Positions 27,909-38,613 of a DNA stretch of 64,000 nt are shown piece after piece; position 1 is the stretch's first letter; every line of letters starts with the position of its first letter. The DNA comes from Sphingomonas profundi (GTDB lineage: Bacteria > Pseudomonadota > Alphaproteobacteria > Sphingomonadales > Sphingomonadaceae), in assembly GCF_009739515.1 (NCBI RefSeq), contig NZ_CP046535.1, positions 3,162,001 through 3,226,000 on the forward strand, read 5' to 3'. A program made the translations under genes and the position numbers. Below the pieces are notes generated by a model that was not told the DNA's origin, searched no databases, and was given only the letters and a program-made list of their open reading frames with translations.

Positions 27909-29039
27909 TCAGTCGCGCTTGAACGGGGCCATCTCGGCCAGCGCCTCGATGTCGCGCTCGATCGCGCGGCGCTCGGCGGCGAGATAGTCGGCCACCGCCT
28001 GGCGGAAGCCCGGATCCGGGATGAAGTGCGCCGACCATGTCGGCACCGGCACATAGCCGCGCGCCAGCTTGTGATCGCCCTGCGCGCCCGCCTCCACCCG
28101 GCCCAGCCCGCGCGCGATCGCCGCATCGATCGCCTGATAGTAGCAGAGCTCGAAGTGGAGGAACGGCACCTCCTCCGTCGCGCCCCAGTAGCGGCCGTAG
28201 AGCGTGTCCGCGCCGATCAGGTTCAGCGCGCCCGCGATCGGCCTGCCGCCGCGCAGCGCCAGCATCAGCAGCACCTTGTCCGCCATCCGCTCGCCCAGCA
28301 GCGAGAAGAAGGGGCGCGTCAGATAGGGCCGGCCCCATTTGCGCGCGCCGGTATCCTGATAGAAGGCCCAGAAGGCGTCCCAGTGCGCCTCGGTCAGGTC
28401 GCCGCCGGTCAGGTGGACGATCTCCAGCCCCTGCACCGCCGCCGCCCGCTCCTTGCGGATGGCCTTGCGCTTGCGCGAGGCGAGCGCGCCGAGAAAGTCA
28501 TCGAACGTCGCATAGCCGTCATTCGCCCAGTGGAACTGGCGATCCTCGCGGATCAGCCAGCCCGCCGCCTCGAACAGCGGCACCTGCGCCGGCGCGACGA
28601 AGGTCGCGTGGGCGGAGGAGAGGTTGTGCTGCCGCACCACCGCCTCCGCGGCGCCGATCAGCGCCGGCGCCACCGCCGGATCGCGCGCCAGCAGGCGCGG
28701 ACCGGGCACGGGGCTGAACGGCACCGCGATCTGCAGCTTCGGATAATATTGTCCGCCGGCCCGCGTCCACGCGTCCGCCCAGCCGTGATCGAACACATAT
28801 TCGCCCTGGCTGTGGCTCTTGGCGTAGGCCGGCACCACGCCGGCCAGCTGGCCGCAGGCATCGTCGATCGCGATCGGCACCGGCTGCCAGCCGCGCCGCG
28901 CGGTGGCGCTGCCGGACTCCTCCAGCGCGGAGAGGAAGGCGTGGCTGACGAACGGATTGTCGCTGCCGGCGCACGCATCCCACTCGGCCGCATCGAACGA
29001 CGCGATCCCGTCCACCATGCGGGCGACGATCCCGCTCAC
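27909..29039 (-). CDS. GNAT-fold N-acetyltransferase family protein (DUF482/FemAB-like)
   Basis: 376 residues from the GTG at 29039, which overlaps the preceding gene as GTGA. It matches the DUF482 (now GNAT superfamily) group: DNPFVSHAFLSALEESG at the start, ASRKRKAIRKER, a central WAFYQDTGARKWGRPYL, and GRYWGATEEVPFLHFELCYYQ with the Y-rich acceptor region. Related in fold to FemAB-like aminoacyltransferases. The substrate is not known. It is in an operon with a glycerophosphodiester phosphodiesterase and a RidA protein. Confidence 0.85.
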   Translation of the reverse strand: MSGIVARMVDGIASFDAAEWDACAGSDNPFVSHAFLSALEESGSATARRGWQPVPIAIDDACGQLAGVVPAYAKSHSQGEYVFDHGWADAWTRAGGQYYPKLQIAVPFSPVPGPRLLARDPAVAPALIGAAEAVVRQHNLSSAHATFVAPAQVPLFEAAGWLIREDRQFHWANDGYATFDDFLGALASRKRKAIRKERAAAVQGLEIVHLTGGDLTEAHWDAFWAFYQDTGARKWGRPYLTRPFFSLLGERMADKVLLMLALRGGRPIAGALNLIGADTLYGRYWGATEEVPFLHFELCYYQAIDAAIARGLGRVEAGAQGDHKLARGYVPVPTWSAHFIPDPGFRQAVADYLAAERRAIERDIEALAEMAPFKRD

Positions 29040-29797
29040 GTCCGCTCGTAGATCATCGCGTCGGCATGAGCGGCGGCGGTCGCCTCGGCGGCGGCGCCGC
29101 GCACCGTCCACGTCAGCACCGGCAGGCCGCGCCGCCGCGCCGTGGCGGCGAAGCGGCAGGGCAGATCGCGCACGTCATAGGCAAGGAAGTCCGGCCGCGC
29201 CCGCCAGAGCGCCAGCCGCCGCTCGATCCGCCCGCGCAGGCGCGGCTTGCCCTGCCCGCTCACCACCAGGCCGCGCGTTACGTGCGGGCCGTGGCGGGCG
29301 AACCAGCGCCCCACCTCCGGGTTGAACGACATCACCGCCACCGCCCCGCGATACCCCTCCAGCGACCGCCGCACGCTCATGCACAGCGGATGGGCCGCGC
29401 GGTGGCGGGCCTTAATCTCGATCAGGAGGGGAACGCGCCCGGCGACCAGCGTGAGCATCTCGCTGAGACGCGGCAGCGTCTCGCCGGTTCCCTCAAGCAT
29501 GATCCGGTCCAGCGCCGCCGCCGTCCGGTCGGCCACGGCGCCGCTCTCGCCGGTGAGCCGATCGAGCCCGTCGTCGTGGAAGACGAAGGCCTCGCCGCCG
29601 CGCGCCGCCTGCACGTCGCACTCGATGCCGTGGCCCAGCGCGATCGCCGCGCGGAAGGCGGCGCGGCTGTTCTCGACGATCCCCGGCCCGTGCAGCCCGC
29701 GATGGGCGAAGGGCTGGCGGGAGAGGAAGGCGATCCGCCTGGGCGCGGGCGCCGGCGCGATCAGCCCGTCAAGCAGGGCGGACGGCGACGATCGCAT
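29036..29797 (-). CDS. Glycerophosphodiester phosphodiesterase family protein
   Basis: 253 residues from the ATG at 29797. GDPD TIM-barrel motifs: FAHRGLHG (catalytic HRG), ENSRAAF, IECDVQ and [11 protein letters not shown] (the second catalytic His), with LLIEIK later. It hydrolyses glycerophosphodiesters to glycerol 3-phosphate and an alcohol. No signal peptide is evident, so it is probably cytosolic. The start overlaps the 3' end of the RidA gene by 29 bases and the stop overlaps the GNAT gene. A longer frame to 29866 would be Arg/Cys-rich and antisense-like. Confidence 0.9.
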   Translation of the reverse strand: MRSSPSALLDGLIAPAPAPRRIAFLSRQPFAHRGLHGPGIVENSRAAFRAAIALGHGIECDVQAARGGEAFVFHDDGLDRLTGESGAVADRTAAALDRIMLEGTGETLPRLSEMLTLVAGRVPLLIEIKARHRAAHPLCMSVRRSLEGYRGAVAVMSFNPEVGRWFARHGPHVTRGLVVSGQGKPRLRGRIERRLALWRARPDFLAYDVRDLPCRFAATARRRGLPVLTWTVRGAAAEATAAAHADAMIYERT

Positions 29798-30242
29798 CGA
29801 CCTCGACCGCGGCGCCCAGCGGCAGCACCGGCACGCCGACGGCGCTGCGCGCGTGCCGCCCGGCATCGCCGAACACCGCGACCATCAGCTCCGACGCGCC
29901 GTTCGCCACCTTGGGCTGATCGGTGAAATGCGGATCGGAGGCGACGAACGCGCCCAGCTTCACGATGCGCTCGACCCGGTCGAGGCTGCCGCCCAGCGCC
30001 GCCCTGATCTGCGCGATCAGCATCACGCCGCACCGCTCCGCCGCCTGCCGGCCATGCTCCACATCGAAGTCCGCGCCGAGCCGCCCGGCGATCAGCGATC
30101 CGTCCTCGCGGAACGGCAGCTGGCCGGAGATATGCAGCATCCCGTTCACCTCCACCGCCGGCACGTAGGCGGCGACGGGCGCGGCGGGCGCGGGCAGCGT
30201 GATGCCGAGTTCGGCGAGGCGGGTTTCAGGCGCGTCGGTCAT
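29769..30242 (-). CDS. RidA family protein (YjgF/YER057c/UK114)
   Basis: 157 residues of the longer RidA subfamily: [18 protein letters not shown] at the start, LHISGQLPF, and the C-terminal [17 protein letters not shown]. RidA enzymes deaminate reactive enamine/imine intermediates released by PLP enzymes. The catalytic Arg of archetypal RidA (in CVEARLP) is not seen in the aligned stretch [10 protein letters not shown], so this belongs to a subgroup whose deaminase activity is uncertain. It is the first gene of the RidA-GDPD-GNAT operon. Confidence 0.88.
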   Translation of the reverse strand: MTDAPETRLAELGITLPAPAAPVAAYVPAVEVNGMLHISGQLPFREDGSLIAGRLGADFDVEHGRQAAERCGVMLIAQIRAALGGSLDRVERIVKLGAFVASDPHFTDQPKVANGASELMVAVFGDAGRHARSAVGVPVLPLGAAVEVDAIVAVRPA

Positions 30243-30311
30243 GCGCTCCTCTTCGGTCGGTAGAGGTGGGGCGTCAACCCGCCGCGTCCGTAGTGGCAGC
30301 GCCGGGCCGTC

Positions 30312-31550
30312 CTACCGCCCGTCGCGCCGCCCCAGCAACCGGAGGCGCAGGGCGTTCAGCTTGATGAAGCCCTCCGCGTCGCGCTGGTCGTAGGCGCCGG
30401 CATCGTCCTCGAAGGTGACGACCTTCTCCGAATAGAGGCTGTGCGGGCTTCGCCGGCCGATGATGTGGGCCGCGCCCTTGTACAGCTTCAGCCGCACCGT
30501 GCCCGTCACCTTGGCCTGGCTGTGGTCGATCGCCGCCTGCAGCATCTCGCGCTCGGGCGAGAACCAGAAGCCGTTGTAGATCAGCTCGGCATAGCGCGGC
30601 GCCAGCTCGTCCTTCAGGTGGGCGGCGCCGCGATCGAGCGTGATCTGCTCGATGCCGCGATGGGCGAGGTGCAGGATCGTGCCGCCCGGCGTCTCGTACA
30701 TCCCGCGCGACTTCATGCCGACATAGCGGTTCTCGACGAGGTCGAGCCGGCCGATGCCGTGGGTGCGGCCGAGATCGTTGAGCCGTGCCAGCAGCGCCGC
30801 CGGCCCCAGCCCCTCGCCGTTCACCGCCACCGCGTCGCCGCGCTCGAAATCCACGGTGATGATCTCGGGCGTGTCCGGCGCATCCTCCGGGTTCAGCGTG
30901 CGCGAGTAGACATAGTCCGGCACCTCCTCCCACGGATCCTCCAGCACCTTGCCCTCGGACGAGGTGTGGAGGAGGTTCGCGTCGGTGGAGAAGGGCGATT
31001 CGCCGCGCTTGTCCTTGGGCACCGGGATCTGGTGCTTCTCGGCATATTCGATCAGCTTGGTGCGGCTGGCGAGATCCCACTCACGCCACGGCGCGATCAC
31101 CTTGATGTCGGGCGCCAGCGCGTAATAGCCGAGCTCGAAGCGCACCTGGTCGTTTCCCTTGCCGGTCGCGCCGTGGCTCACCGCGTCGGCGCCCACCGCC
31201 CGCGCGATCTCGATCTGGCGCTTGGCGATCAGCGGCCGGGCGATCGACGTGCCGAGCAGGTACAGCCCCTCGTACAGCGCGTTCGCGCGCATCATCGGGA
31301 ACACATAGTCGCGGACGAACTCGTCGCGCAGGTCGTCGATGAAGATATGCTCCGGCCTGATCCCCATCATCAGCGCCTTGGCGCGCGCCGGCTCCAGCTC
31401 CTCGCCCTGGCCCAGGTCGGCGGTGAAGGTCACGACCTCGCAGGCATAGGTCTCCTTCAGCCACTTCAGGATCACGCTGGTATCGAGCCCGCCCGAATAA
31501 GCGAGGACGACGCGATTGATCGATGGCGACGCGGTCTTCGGTTGCGACAC
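30312..31550 (-). CDS. argG: Argininosuccinate synthase
   Basis: A 412-residue enzyme that joins citrulline and aspartate with ATP in arginine synthesis. The N-terminal ATP pyrophosphatase loop [10 protein letters not shown] and the [13 protein letters not shown] motif are intact; the length is typical of bacterial ArgG. The start is the GTG at 31550. Upstream in-frame ATGs would add antisense-like sequence. Cytosolic, apparently monocistronic, divergent from the EF-hand gene. Confidence 0.96.
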   Translation of the reverse strand: MSQPKTASPSINRVVLAYSGGLDTSVILKWLKETYACEVVTFTADLGQGEELEPARAKALMMGIRPEHIFIDDLRDEFVRDYVFPMMRANALYEGLYLLGTSIARPLIAKRQIEIARAVGADAVSHGATGKGNDQVRFELGYYALAPDIKVIAPWREWDLASRTKLIEYAEKHQIPVPKDKRGESPFSTDANLLHTSSEGKVLEDPWEEVPDYVYSRTLNPEDAPDTPEIITVDFERGDAVAVNGEGLGPAALLARLNDLGRTHGIGRLDLVENRYVGMKSRGMYETPGGTILHLAHRGIEQITLDRGAAHLKDELAPRYAELIYNGFWFSPEREMLQAAIDHSQAKVTGTVRLKLYKGAAHIIGRRSPHSLYSEKVVTFEDDAGAYDQRDAEGFIKLNALRLRLLGRRDGR

Positions 31551-31731
31551 GGGGCTGCTCCGGGCTGGGAAAGGCGGGGCGGCGATAGCGGCGGCGGCCC
31601 CGGCGGGCAAGCACGCCCCGCGCGACGGACGCCGCCCGATACATTTCAGCGGCGAAATCCCGCCGAAGCATCCGCCCGCCACATGCGGCGTCAAGCCCGG
31701 GATGCGGGCGTGTATCAGCAGGAGTGATCTT

Positions 31732-32379
31732 ATGAGGACGTTCATCGTCGCCGCCGGCCTTGCCGCCACCCTCGCCGCGGCGCTGCCGGCGCTGGCCCAG
31801 CCCACCGCCGCGCCCGCCCCGCCCTCCGCCGGCGCGGACCATCGCGCCCGGCCGATGACGCGCGCGGACGTGCAGGCCAGGGTGCAGCAGCGCTTCGCCA
31901 TGGTCGACGCCAACCGCGACGGCGTCGTCACCAGGGCGGAGTTCGACGCCGCCCGCACGAAGATGCAGGCAGAGCGCGAGGCCAAGCGCGGCCAGCGCCG
32001 GGCCGAGACGTTCGCCCGGCTCGACGCCAACAAGGACGGCCAGCTCTCCCAGACCGAGTTCGCCACGCGGCCCGATCGCGACGGGATGCGCGGGCAGCGC
32101 GGTCATGGCGGCGGCATGGGCATGCATCGCGGCGGCGGCCGGGGCGGCATGGGCGGTTGGGGCGGCTTCGGCGGCCCGAACGGAGACAGGCGCGCGGAAG
32201 GCTTCTTCGCCGCGATGGACGCGAACCGCGACGGCAAGGTGACTCTCGCCGAGGCGACCGCCAAGCCGCTCGCGATGTTCGACAAGGCCGACGCCAATCA
32301 CGACGGCACCGTCACGCCGGAAGAGCGCCGCGCCGCATGGCAGGCGATGCGCGCAGAGTGGAAGGGCAAGCGCGGCTGA
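31732..32379 (+). CDS. Exported EF-hand calcium-binding protein
   Basis: 215 residues with a signal peptide ([23 protein letters not shown]). There are four EF-hand loops of the form D-A-N-x-D-G ([51 protein letters not shown]). A Gly/His/Met-rich linker lies between the second and third. AGGAG precedes the ATG at 31732. The product is periplasmic or secreted and probably binds calcium. The His/Met linker could also bind a transition metal, which is inference. A long in-frame upstream extension to 31516 was rejected. Confidence 0.88.
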   Translation: MRTFIVAAGLAATLAAALPALAQPTAAPAPPSAGADHRARPMTRADVQARVQQRFAMVDANRDGVVTRAEFDAARTKMQAEREAKRGQRRAETFARLDANKDGQLSQTEFATRPDRDGMRGQRGHGGGMGMHRGGGRGGMGGWGGFGGPNGDRRAEGFFAAMDANRDGKVTLAEATAKPLAMFDKADANHDGTVTPEERRAAWQAMRAEWKGKRG

Positions 32380-32444
32380 CCCGGTCCTCGCCGGAGCGGA
32401 GGAACGGACGGCGAGCGATGGGCCATTCCGGCCTGCCCCAGCCC

Positions 32445-32514
32445 CATCCTGCGGATGGTTGAGGCGGGCGGCCCATTCCTCCCCGGCACGGGGAGGGGGA
32501 CCATCCGCAGGATG
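32445..32514. terminator. Bidirectional hairpin repeat between convergent genes
   Basis: A perfect 15-bp inverted repeat (CATCCTGCGGATGGT at 32445-32459, its complement at 32500-32514) encloses a smaller GC-rich stem of CCTCCCC and GGGGAGG with a GGCAC loop. It lies between the convergent EF-hand and cyclopropane synthase genes, so it could end transcription from both sides. The nested arrangement looks like a dispersed intergenic repeat. No U-run was seen. Confidence 0.5.
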
Positions 32515-32607
32515 GTGGAGGGGCGGGCGGCACGCGATCCCGTTTCGCCCGGCCGCCCATCCCTCCGCCACCCCTTCGCGGCGGTCCCCTCCCGATGCCG
32601 GGCAGGA

Positions 32608-33846
32608 TTATCCTCTCGCGTGGAGCGCCCGTTCCGCGTCGGCCAGATAGTCCCGCGTGATCGGCAGGGTGCGGCGATCGCGGATATATTGGATCTGGTA
32701 GTTGCACATGCCGCCGTGCAGGAAGGCCGCGCGCGCGCCCGCCAGGTAGAAGGTCCACATGCGGTAGAAACGCTCGTCGTACAGCGCGACGATCGCCGCC
32801 CGCGCCGCCACCGTGCGATCATACCAGTGTTTCAGCGTGTAGGCGTAGTGCAGCCGCAGCGTCTCGATGTCGGCGGCGATCAGCTTCACGCTCTCGCTGG
32901 CGGCGACGATCTCGGACAGAGCGGGATTGTAGCCGCCGGGGAAGATATATTTGCTGGTGAAGGCGTCGGTCGTGCCCGGCCCGCCCATGCGGCCGATCGT
33001 GTGCAGCAGCATCACCCCGTCGTCCGCCAGCAGCGATCGGCATTTCAGGAAGAAGCGGCGATAATGCGGCGGGCCGACATGCTCGAACATGCCGACGGAG
33101 ACGATCCGGTCGAACACGCCGGTCACGTCGCGATAGTCGATCAGCTCGAACCGGACGCGGTCGGAGACCCCGGCCTCCTCCGCCCGCCGCCGGGCCGTGC
33201 GCAGCTGCTCCTCGGACAGGGTGATGCCGAGCACGTCGACGTCCGCCACGCGGTTCAGGTACAGCGCCATGCCGCCCCAGCCGCAGCCGATATCCAGCAC
33301 GCGCTGGCCGGGCTTCAGGGCCAGCTTGGCGGCGATGTGCGCCTTCTTGTCGGCCTGCGCCTGCTCCAGCGTGTTGGCCGGATCGGTGAAGTAGGCGCAG
33401 CTATACTGCCGGTCGGCATCGAGGAAGAGATCGTAGAGCCGGTCGCCGATATCATAGTGGTGGGCCACGTTGCGGCGGGATTTCGCGCCCCAGTTGAAGC
33501 GATCGAGCCGCGCCCGCGCATTGCCCCAGTGGCGCCGCAGCGGGTTGGGCGCGGCCAGGCTCGGCCCCGGCTTCTCCCACGCGCCGTTCGCCCGGATCAG
33601 ATCGATCAGCCCGGCGATGTCGCCTTCCTCGATGATCAGTCGGCCGTCGATGAACGCCTCGGCCGCGCCCAGCCGGGGATGGCGGACGATGTCCAGCCCC
33701 ACTCGCCGGTCCGCCAGCCGGATCGTCACCCGCGGTCGGCCCGGATCTGGCGTGCCGACATCATGCAACCTGCCCGCAGCGTCGATCACGCGCAGCTCGC
33801 CGCGCCGCACCAGCCTGCCCAGCATCCGGTCAATCGTCGCCATCAC
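32608..33846 (-). CDS. cfa: Cyclopropane-fatty-acyl-phospholipid synthase family methyltransferase
   Basis: 412 residues: an N-terminal domain, then a Rossmann methyltransferase with the SAM site LDIGCGWGG and Cfa hallmarks YDIGDRLYDLFLD, YSCAYF and FPGGY. It adds a methylene from S-adenosylmethionine to unsaturated acyl chains of membrane phospholipids. It acts at the membrane face. The start at 33846 is the first ATG-type start after the divergent gap. With mprF this is a second lipid-modifying gene in the window. Confidence 0.92.
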   Translation of the reverse strand: MMATIDRMLGRLVRRGELRVIDAAGRLHDVGTPDPGRPRVTIRLADRRVGLDIVRHPRLGAAEAFIDGRLIIEEGDIAGLIDLIRANGAWEKPGPSLAAPNPLRRHWGNARARLDRFNWGAKSRRNVAHHYDIGDRLYDLFLDADRQYSCAYFTDPANTLEQAQADKKAHIAAKLALKPGQRVLDIGCGWGGMALYLNRVADVDVLGITLSEEQLRTARRRAEEAGVSDRVRFELIDYRDVTGVFDRIVSVGMFEHVGPPHYRRFFLKCRSLLADDGVMLLHTIGRMGGPGTTDAFTSKYIFPGGYNPALSEIVAASESVKLIAADIETLRLHYAYTLKHWYDRTVAARAAIVALYDERFYRMWTFYLAGARAAFLHGGMCNYQIQYIRDRRTLPITRDYLADAERALHARG

Positions 33847-33894
33847 CCCCTCATCCGATCCTCTCGTCCCTCCGGTTCATAGCGCCTCGCGCGC

Positions 33895-34653
33895 CTACGA
33901 ATAGGCCCGCGCGAAGAACATGGTCGTCGTGACCACGCTCACCGCCAGCGTGCCGAGCCGCACCGCTGGCGCCGGCAGCCGCTTGCCGACTATCGCGCCC
34001 AGCCAGCCGCCGATCAGCGCGCCCGCCAGCATCGGCAGGCAGGCCGCCCAGTCGACCAGCCCGCTCGCGACGAACAGGCCGGTCGCCGCGAGGTTCGCCA
34101 CCGCCAGCATCAGCGTGCGCGGCGCCATCATCGCCTGCGGGCCGATGCCGGCGAGCAGCCCGTAGGCGGCCGTCATCATCAGCCCGACACCGCCGCCGAA
34201 ATAGCCGCCATAGATGCCGAGCGCGACCTGCACGACGACCAGCGTGCGCGGGCCGATCGTCGCCCGCGCGTGCAGCCAGCGCGCCGCGCGCGGGCCGAAG
34301 GCGAGCAGCACGGTGGCGTAGAGCAGCAGCCACGGGATGACGACGTCGAAGGTGCGCGTGGGCGTCAGGATCAGCAGCAGGCTGCCGATCAGCCCGCCGG
34401 CGAAGGTGATCGCCGCCAGCCGCGCCACGGAGATCCCGCCGAGCGGCGCCAGCCCGGCGCGATAGGACCATGCGCTGGCGCCCGCCCCCGGCAGCAGCGC
34501 CACGTTGGAGGTCGCGTTGGCGGCGGTGCCCGGCAGGCCGATCGCGATCAGCGCCGGCAGGGTGGCGAAGGTGCCGCCGCCGGCCAGCGCGTTCATCGCC
34601 CCGCCGAGCAACCCCGCGCCGGCCGCCAGCGCCAGCGCGACGGCATCAGCCAA
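33895..34653 (-). CDS. TauE/SafE family sulfite/organosulfonate exporter-like permease
   Basis: 252 residues with about eight membrane segments and two symmetric TauE repeats: an N-terminal [30 protein letters not shown] and a C-terminal [13 protein letters not shown]. The family exports sulfite, sulfonates or related anions; the substrate here is unknown. The start is a TTG at 34653 inside the rlmN 3' end (8-bp overlap), so the two genes are coupled. Confidence 0.88.
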   Translation of the reverse strand: MADAVALALAAGAGLLGGAMNALAGGGTFATLPALIAIGLPGTAANATSNVALLPGAGASAWSYRAGLAPLGGISVARLAAITFAGGLIGSLLLILTPTRTFDVVIPWLLLYATVLLAFGPRAARWLHARATIGPRTLVVVQVALGIYGGYFGGGVGLMMTAAYGLLAGIGPQAMMAPRTLMLAVANLAATGLFVASGLVDWAACLPMLAGALIGGWLGAIVGKRLPAPAVRLGTLAVSVVTTTMFFARAYS

Positions 34654-35875
34654 GCGCCGCCTGCTTCGCCTCGGCGCGCCGGTCCAGCTCCGCCCGGCTG
34701 ACCTTTTCGGCGGCGGACTTCAGCTGGCCGCACGCCGCCATGATGTCCCGCCCGCGCGGGGTGCGCACCGGCGCCGAGATGCCGGCCTTGAAGATGATGT
34801 CGGAGAAGCGGGCGATCCGCTCCGGCGTCGAACATTCGTAGGCCACGCCGGGCCACGGGTTGAACGGGATCAGGTTCACCTTGGCCGGCAGATCGTACCT
34901 GCGGATCAGGCGCACCAGCTCGCGCGCATCCTCGTCGCTGTCGTTCTTGTCGCGCAGCATGACATATTCGAAGGTGATGCGCCGCGCATTGTTGGCGCCC
35001 GGATAGTCGGCGCACGCCTGCAGCAGCTCCTCAATGCCGTATTTGCGGTTGATCGGCACGATCTCGTCGCGGATCTCCTTGGTCACGGCGTGGAGCGACA
35101 CGGCGAGGTTCACGCCGATCTCCGCCCCCGCCCGCGCCATCATCGGCACCACGCCGGAGGTGGAGAGCGTGATGCGCCGCTTGGAGAGGGCGAGGCCGTC
35201 GCCATCCATCACCAGCTTCAATGCATCGCGCACATTGTCGAAATTATAGAGCGGCTCGCCCATGCCCATCATCACGATGTTGGTGAGCATCCGCCCCTCG
35301 GGCGTGGACGGCCACTCGCCCAGCGCGTCGCGCGCCAGCATCACCTGGCCCACGATCTCGCCGGCCGTCAGGTTGCGCACCAGCTTCATCGTGCCGGTGT
35401 GGCAGAAGCGGCAGTTCAGCGTGCAGCCCACCTGGCTGGAGACGCAGAGCGTGCCCCGGTCCGCATCGGGGATGAACACCATCTCGTAATCCTGCCCCCC
35501 CTGCCCGTCATTGGCGTCGGAGCGGAGCAGCCACTTGCGCGTGCCGTCGGTGGAGACCTGCGCTTCCACCACTTCCGGCCGCCCGACGACGAAGCGTTCG
35601 GCCAGCCACGGGTGCATGGCCTTGGCGATGTCGGTCATCAGCGCGAAGTCGGTCGTGCCGCGATTGTAGATCCAGTGCCACAGCTGCTTGGCGCGCAGCT
35701 TGGCCTGCTTCGCCTCCAGCCCCGCCGCCGCCAGCGCCTCGCGCAGCTGATCCCTGGTCAGGCCGAGCAGGTCGACGCGGCCGTCGGCGCGCGGCGGCAG
35801 GGCGCGCGGCACGGGTACGGGATCGATCCCGCCGGGTATCTGCATGGGGGCCTGGATGGGCGTGGGCGCGTTCAT
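34646..35875 (-). CDS. rlmN: 23S rRNA/tRNA (adenine-C2)-methyltransferase RlmN
   Basis: A 409-residue radical-SAM methyltransferase with the iron-sulphur triad CTLNCRFC (CxxxCxxC) near residue 130, then GMGEPLYN and LSTSGVVP, and the C-terminal [14 protein letters not shown] that holds the methyl-carrying cysteine. It methylates A2503 of 23S rRNA and A37 of some tRNAs. The ATG at 35875 starts a Pro/Ile-rich N-terminal tail. The open frame continues upstream, antisense to dnaN, but that part is not coding. Confidence 0.96.
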   Translation of the reverse strand: MNAPTPIQAPMQIPGGIDPVPVPRALPPRADGRVDLLGLTRDQLREALAAAGLEAKQAKLRAKQLWHWIYNRGTTDFALMTDIAKAMHPWLAERFVVGRPEVVEAQVSTDGTRKWLLRSDANDGQGGQDYEMVFIPDADRGTLCVSSQVGCTLNCRFCHTGTMKLVRNLTAGEIVGQVMLARDALGEWPSTPEGRMLTNIVMMGMGEPLYNFDNVRDALKLVMDGDGLALSKRRITLSTSGVVPMMARAGAEIGVNLAVSLHAVTKEIRDEIVPINRKYGIEELLQACADYPGANNARRITFEYVMLRDKNDSDEDARELVRLIRRYDLPAKVNLIPFNPWPGVAYECSTPERIARFSDIIFKAGISAPVRTPRGRDIMAACGQLKSAAEKVSRAELDRRAEAKQAALG

Positions 35876-35907
35876 CGCGCGCACATAGTGGCAAACGCCC
35901 GATTCCG

Positions 35908-36417
35908 CTATCCCGCCCGTAGGCAGCCCAGCGCCGCCGCGTCGATCGCGCTCGCCGCGCCGCGCAGGCGGTAGGTGTCGGCGAAGGGGCGGCCGGCCAG
36001 GTCGATCGCCTCCAGGCTCATGCTGGACGCGCCGCGCATCGCCGCCACGATCGCGGCATCGCCGGGCGCGTCCGGCGCCCAGGCCTCCGCCTTGCCGGAG
36101 GCGAGCAGGAAGCGCCGCTCGCCGATGGTGAGATATACGGGCGTGCCGGCACGCTTGGCGGCGCTCAGCCGCACGTGCAGCTGCCCGCGCACCCGCAGCG
36201 TCGGCCAGGCGGAGACGGCGGCGAACGGCCGCCAGTCGCCCCGGCGGCCGCGACGCGCCGGCTCGGCGATGGCGAAGCAGCGCAGCGGCCGCGCATCGCG
36301 GAACGCCCCCCACCCCTCGAACACGCCGAGCGGATCGCGCGCCGCCGCCACCGCCGGCAGCGTGCAGAGCATGGCGGCGAGCAGCACCGGCGGCAGGATG
36401 CGGACAGGGCGGCGCAT
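35908..36417 (-). CDS. Invasion-associated locus B (IalB)-like exported protein
   Basis: 169 residues with a signal peptide (ending VAAA near residue 26). A mature region contains [26 protein letters not shown] and a final ALGCL. The two cysteines are placed as in IalB-like proteins, where they form a disulphide. Likely periplasmic. IalB is linked to invasion in Bartonella, but in environmental alphaproteobacteria the role is unknown. It lies 33 bp upstream of rlmN on the same strand and is divergent from dnaN. Confidence 0.75.
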   Translation of the reverse strand: MRRPVRILPPVLLAAMLCTLPAVAAARDPLGVFEGWGAFRDARPLRCFAIAEPARRGRRGDWRPFAAVSAWPTLRVRGQLHVRLSAAKRAGTPVYLTIGERRFLLASGKAEAWAPDAPGDAAIVAAMRGASSMSLEAIDLAGRPFADTYRLRGAASAIDAAALGCLRAG

Positions 36418-36541
36418 CCGCGCTCCATCGCGGCATCGCGGCGCGGATGCAACGGCCGCAAGCCAGCATTAACGTCTGGCACCACGCCCGCGCCGCGCTA
36501 TAACGCCTGACCGCGCCCACGCGGGGGAAGCCGGGGACGAC

Positions 36542-37654
36542 ATGAAGGCGACGATCGAACGCGCGACACTCCTGAAAAGCCTCAGCCACGTGCAGTCCGT
36601 GGTCGAGCGGCGCAACACGATCCCGATCCTGTCCAACGTGCTGATCGAGGCATCGGCCGACGGCGCGCTGAAGCTGATGGCGACGGACCTCGACCTGCAG
36701 GTCGTCGATACCGTGGCGGCCGCGGTCGATCAGGCCGGCGCCACCACCGTCTCGGCCCACACCCTGTTCGATATCGCCCGCAAGCTGCCGGAAGGCAGCC
36801 AGGTGCAGATCAGCGCCGCAGACGGCAAGATGCAGATCGTCGCCGGCCGCGCGCGCTTCAATCTCTCCACTTTGCCGCGCGACGACTTCCCCGTGATCGC
36901 CGAGGGCGAGCTGCCGACCCGGTTCGAGCTGCCGGCCACCACCCTGAAGCAGATCATCGACAAGACCCGCTTCGCCATCTCCACGGAGGAGACGCGCTAC
37001 TATCTGAACGGCATCTTCCTCCACGTCTCGGACGATGCGACGCCGGTGCTGAAGGCGGCCGCCACCGACGGCCACCGCCTCGCCCGCGTTACCGTGGCGC
37101 GGCCCGATGGCGCCGAGGGTATGCCGGACGTGATTGTGCCGCGCAAATGCGTGGGCGAGCTGCGCAAGCTGCTGGACGAGGTGGACGGCACGATCGAGGT
37201 GTCGCTCTCCTCCACCAAGATCCGCTTCGGCATGGGTGCGGCGATCCTCACCTCCAAGCTGATCGACGGCACCTTTCCCGATTATTCGCGCGTCATCCCC
37301 ACGGGCAACGACAAGCTGCTGACGCTGGATCCGCGCAGCTTCATGCAGGGCGTCGACCGCGTCGCGACGATCGCCAGCGAGAAGACGCGCGCGGTGAAGA
37401 TGGCGCTGGAGCGGGATCGCATCACCCTCTCCGTCACCAGCCCGGAGAACGGCACGGCTGCCGAGGAGGTGCCCGGCGCCTACACCGCCCAGCAGTTCGA
37501 AATCGGCTTCAACGCCCGCTACCTGATGGACATATTGGGCCAGATCGAGGGCGATCAGGTCGAGGTCCACCTTGCCGACGCGGCCGCGCCCACCCTGATC
37601 CGCGAGAATGACAAGGCGGCGGCACTCTACGTGCTGATGCCGATGCGGGTCTGA
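36542..37654 (+). CDS. dnaN: DNA polymerase III subunit beta (sliding clamp)
   Basis: 370 residues in three clamp repeats. [18 protein letters not shown], the central [18 protein letters not shown] and the C-terminal [10 protein letters not shown] are standard beta-clamp landmarks. The protein forms a ring on DNA and tethers polymerase III. The length is typical. GGGGAAG precedes the ATG. A VOC protein gene follows within 12 bp; recF and gyrB are about 2 and 4 kb downstream, on the same strand. Confidence 0.97.
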   Translation: MKATIERATLLKSLSHVQSVVERRNTIPILSNVLIEASADGALKLMATDLDLQVVDTVAAAVDQAGATTVSAHTLFDIARKLPEGSQVQISAADGKMQIVAGRARFNLSTLPRDDFPVIAEGELPTRFELPATTLKQIIDKTRFAISTEETRYYLNGIFLHVSDDATPVLKAAATDGHRLARVTVARPDGAEGMPDVIVPRKCVGELRKLLDEVDGTIEVSLSSTKIRFGMGAAILTSKLIDGTFPDYSRVIPTGNDKLLTLDPRSFMQGVDRVATIASEKTRAVKMALERDRITLSVTSPENGTAAEEVPGAYTAQQFEIGFNARYLMDILGQIEGDQVEVHLADAAAPTLIRENDKAAALYVLMPMRV

Positions 37655-37666
37655 GGAGGAGAGACC

Positions 37667-38044
37667 ATGGCCGCGCTGACCTACGCCACCGTCGGATCGA
37701 ACCGGCTCGATGAGGCGAAGACCTTCTACGATGCGCTGCTCGGCCCGATCGGCATGACGGCGCTGTTCGAGCATCCGTCCGGCGGGCGGGTCTATGCGCA
37801 GGGCGGCACAATCGCCTTCGCGGTACTCGGCCCCTATGACGGCCAGCCCGCCACCGTGGGCAATGGTGGCATGGCCGGCTTCAGCTTCGACACGCCGGCC
37901 GAGGTGGACGCCTTCCACGCCCGCGCGCTCGAACTCGGCGGCACTGACGAGGGCGCGCCCGGCGAGCGCGGGCCCGGCTATTATTTCTCCTATTTCCGCG
38001 ATCTGGACGGCAACAAGCTCTGCGCGTTCAAACTGGGGCGCTGA
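37667..38044 (+). CDS. VOC family (glyoxalase/bleomycin-resistance fold) protein
   Basis: 125 residues forming one vicinal-oxygen-chelate domain: [42 protein letters not shown] and the final [20 protein letters not shown]. It has AGGAG upstream and starts 12 bp after dnaN, so it is probably cotranscribed with the clamp. Metal ligands are hard to place, and the substrate is unknown. Confidence 0.9.
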   Translation: MAALTYATVGSNRLDEAKTFYDALLGPIGMTALFEHPSGGRVYAQGGTIAFAVLGPYDGQPATVGNGGMAGFSFDTPAEVDAFHARALELGGTDEGAPGERGPGYYFSYFRDLDGNKLCAFKLGR

Positions 38045-38076
38045 GGTCCATGGTGAGCAAATGCGCGTGCAATTGC

Positions 38077-38613
38077 TTACCGTTTTTGAGGGCGCTTTCC
38101 GCTTTTGCCTGATTGAGGCTCCGGTTCCAGTTCCGGCTCTCCTGCGTCGATTTGCTTAGCTTTGGTGAAGGCGTAAACCAAACCAACCAACGTCGCCGTT
38201 CCCAACACGGTGGCAGACTTGGTATCTCCGAGATAGGCAATGAAGCCGACCGCACACAGCAGACATATGACCGCCGTTATTGCAAGCCACTGACCACGGC
38301 CGCGAAAGACGAACTCTCTATCGATTATCGCCTTCTCACACTCGTGCCTGTGTGCCTGCTCCTTTTCCGCCATCGTGAAACATCTGTCAGCAGAGCCCGG
38401 GTGGACCCGTTCAAGATGCTCCATCTCCTCAGCCGATGGGATTGGCCCCGAATGAACTTTGCTCATCGTCCGGGTTAAAACCAAACGTGCATCACCCAAT
38501 TTATCGGGCTTTAGCAGAGGTTTAAGTTTTTCGAGCGCAGCCTCCGTCGCTGCCGCTTCTGCTACAGCTACTTCGCGCCGTCCATTTAGATGATCAGGAG
38601 GTCTCGAGCTCAT
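38077..38613 (-). CDS. DUF2335 predicted membrane protein in an AT-richer island
   Basis: 178 residues: a charged cytosolic N-terminal half with [23 protein letters not shown] and [14 protein letters not shown] (the DUF2335 signature). Two closely spaced membrane helices follow (about residues 108-125 and 132-150), then a charged C-terminal tail. Function unknown. GC content is well below the neighbours, indicating recent transfer. The start at 38613 overlaps the small upstream gene by 20 bp, so the two form a module. Confidence 0.8.
   Translation of the reverse strand: MSSRPPDHLNGRREVAVAEAAATEAALEKLKPLLKPDKLGDARLVLTRTMSKVHSGPIPSAEEMEHLERVHPGSADRCFTMAEKEQAHRHECEKAIIDREFVFRGRGQWLAITAVICLLCAVGFIAYLGDTKSATVLGTATLVGLVYAFTKAKQIDAGEPELEPEPQSGKSGKRPQKR

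Noticed and set aside
27893-27917. A 7-bp hairpin between convergent genes after the Sel1-like gene
   Set aside because: Short stem with an 11-base loop and no T-run; not strong enough to list as a terminator.
34646-37918. A 1090-codon open frame on the minus strand covering rlmN and running antisense to dnaN
   Set aside because: Only the part from 35875 matches RlmN; the rest is the mirror of GC-rich dnaN codons and has antisense-like composition.
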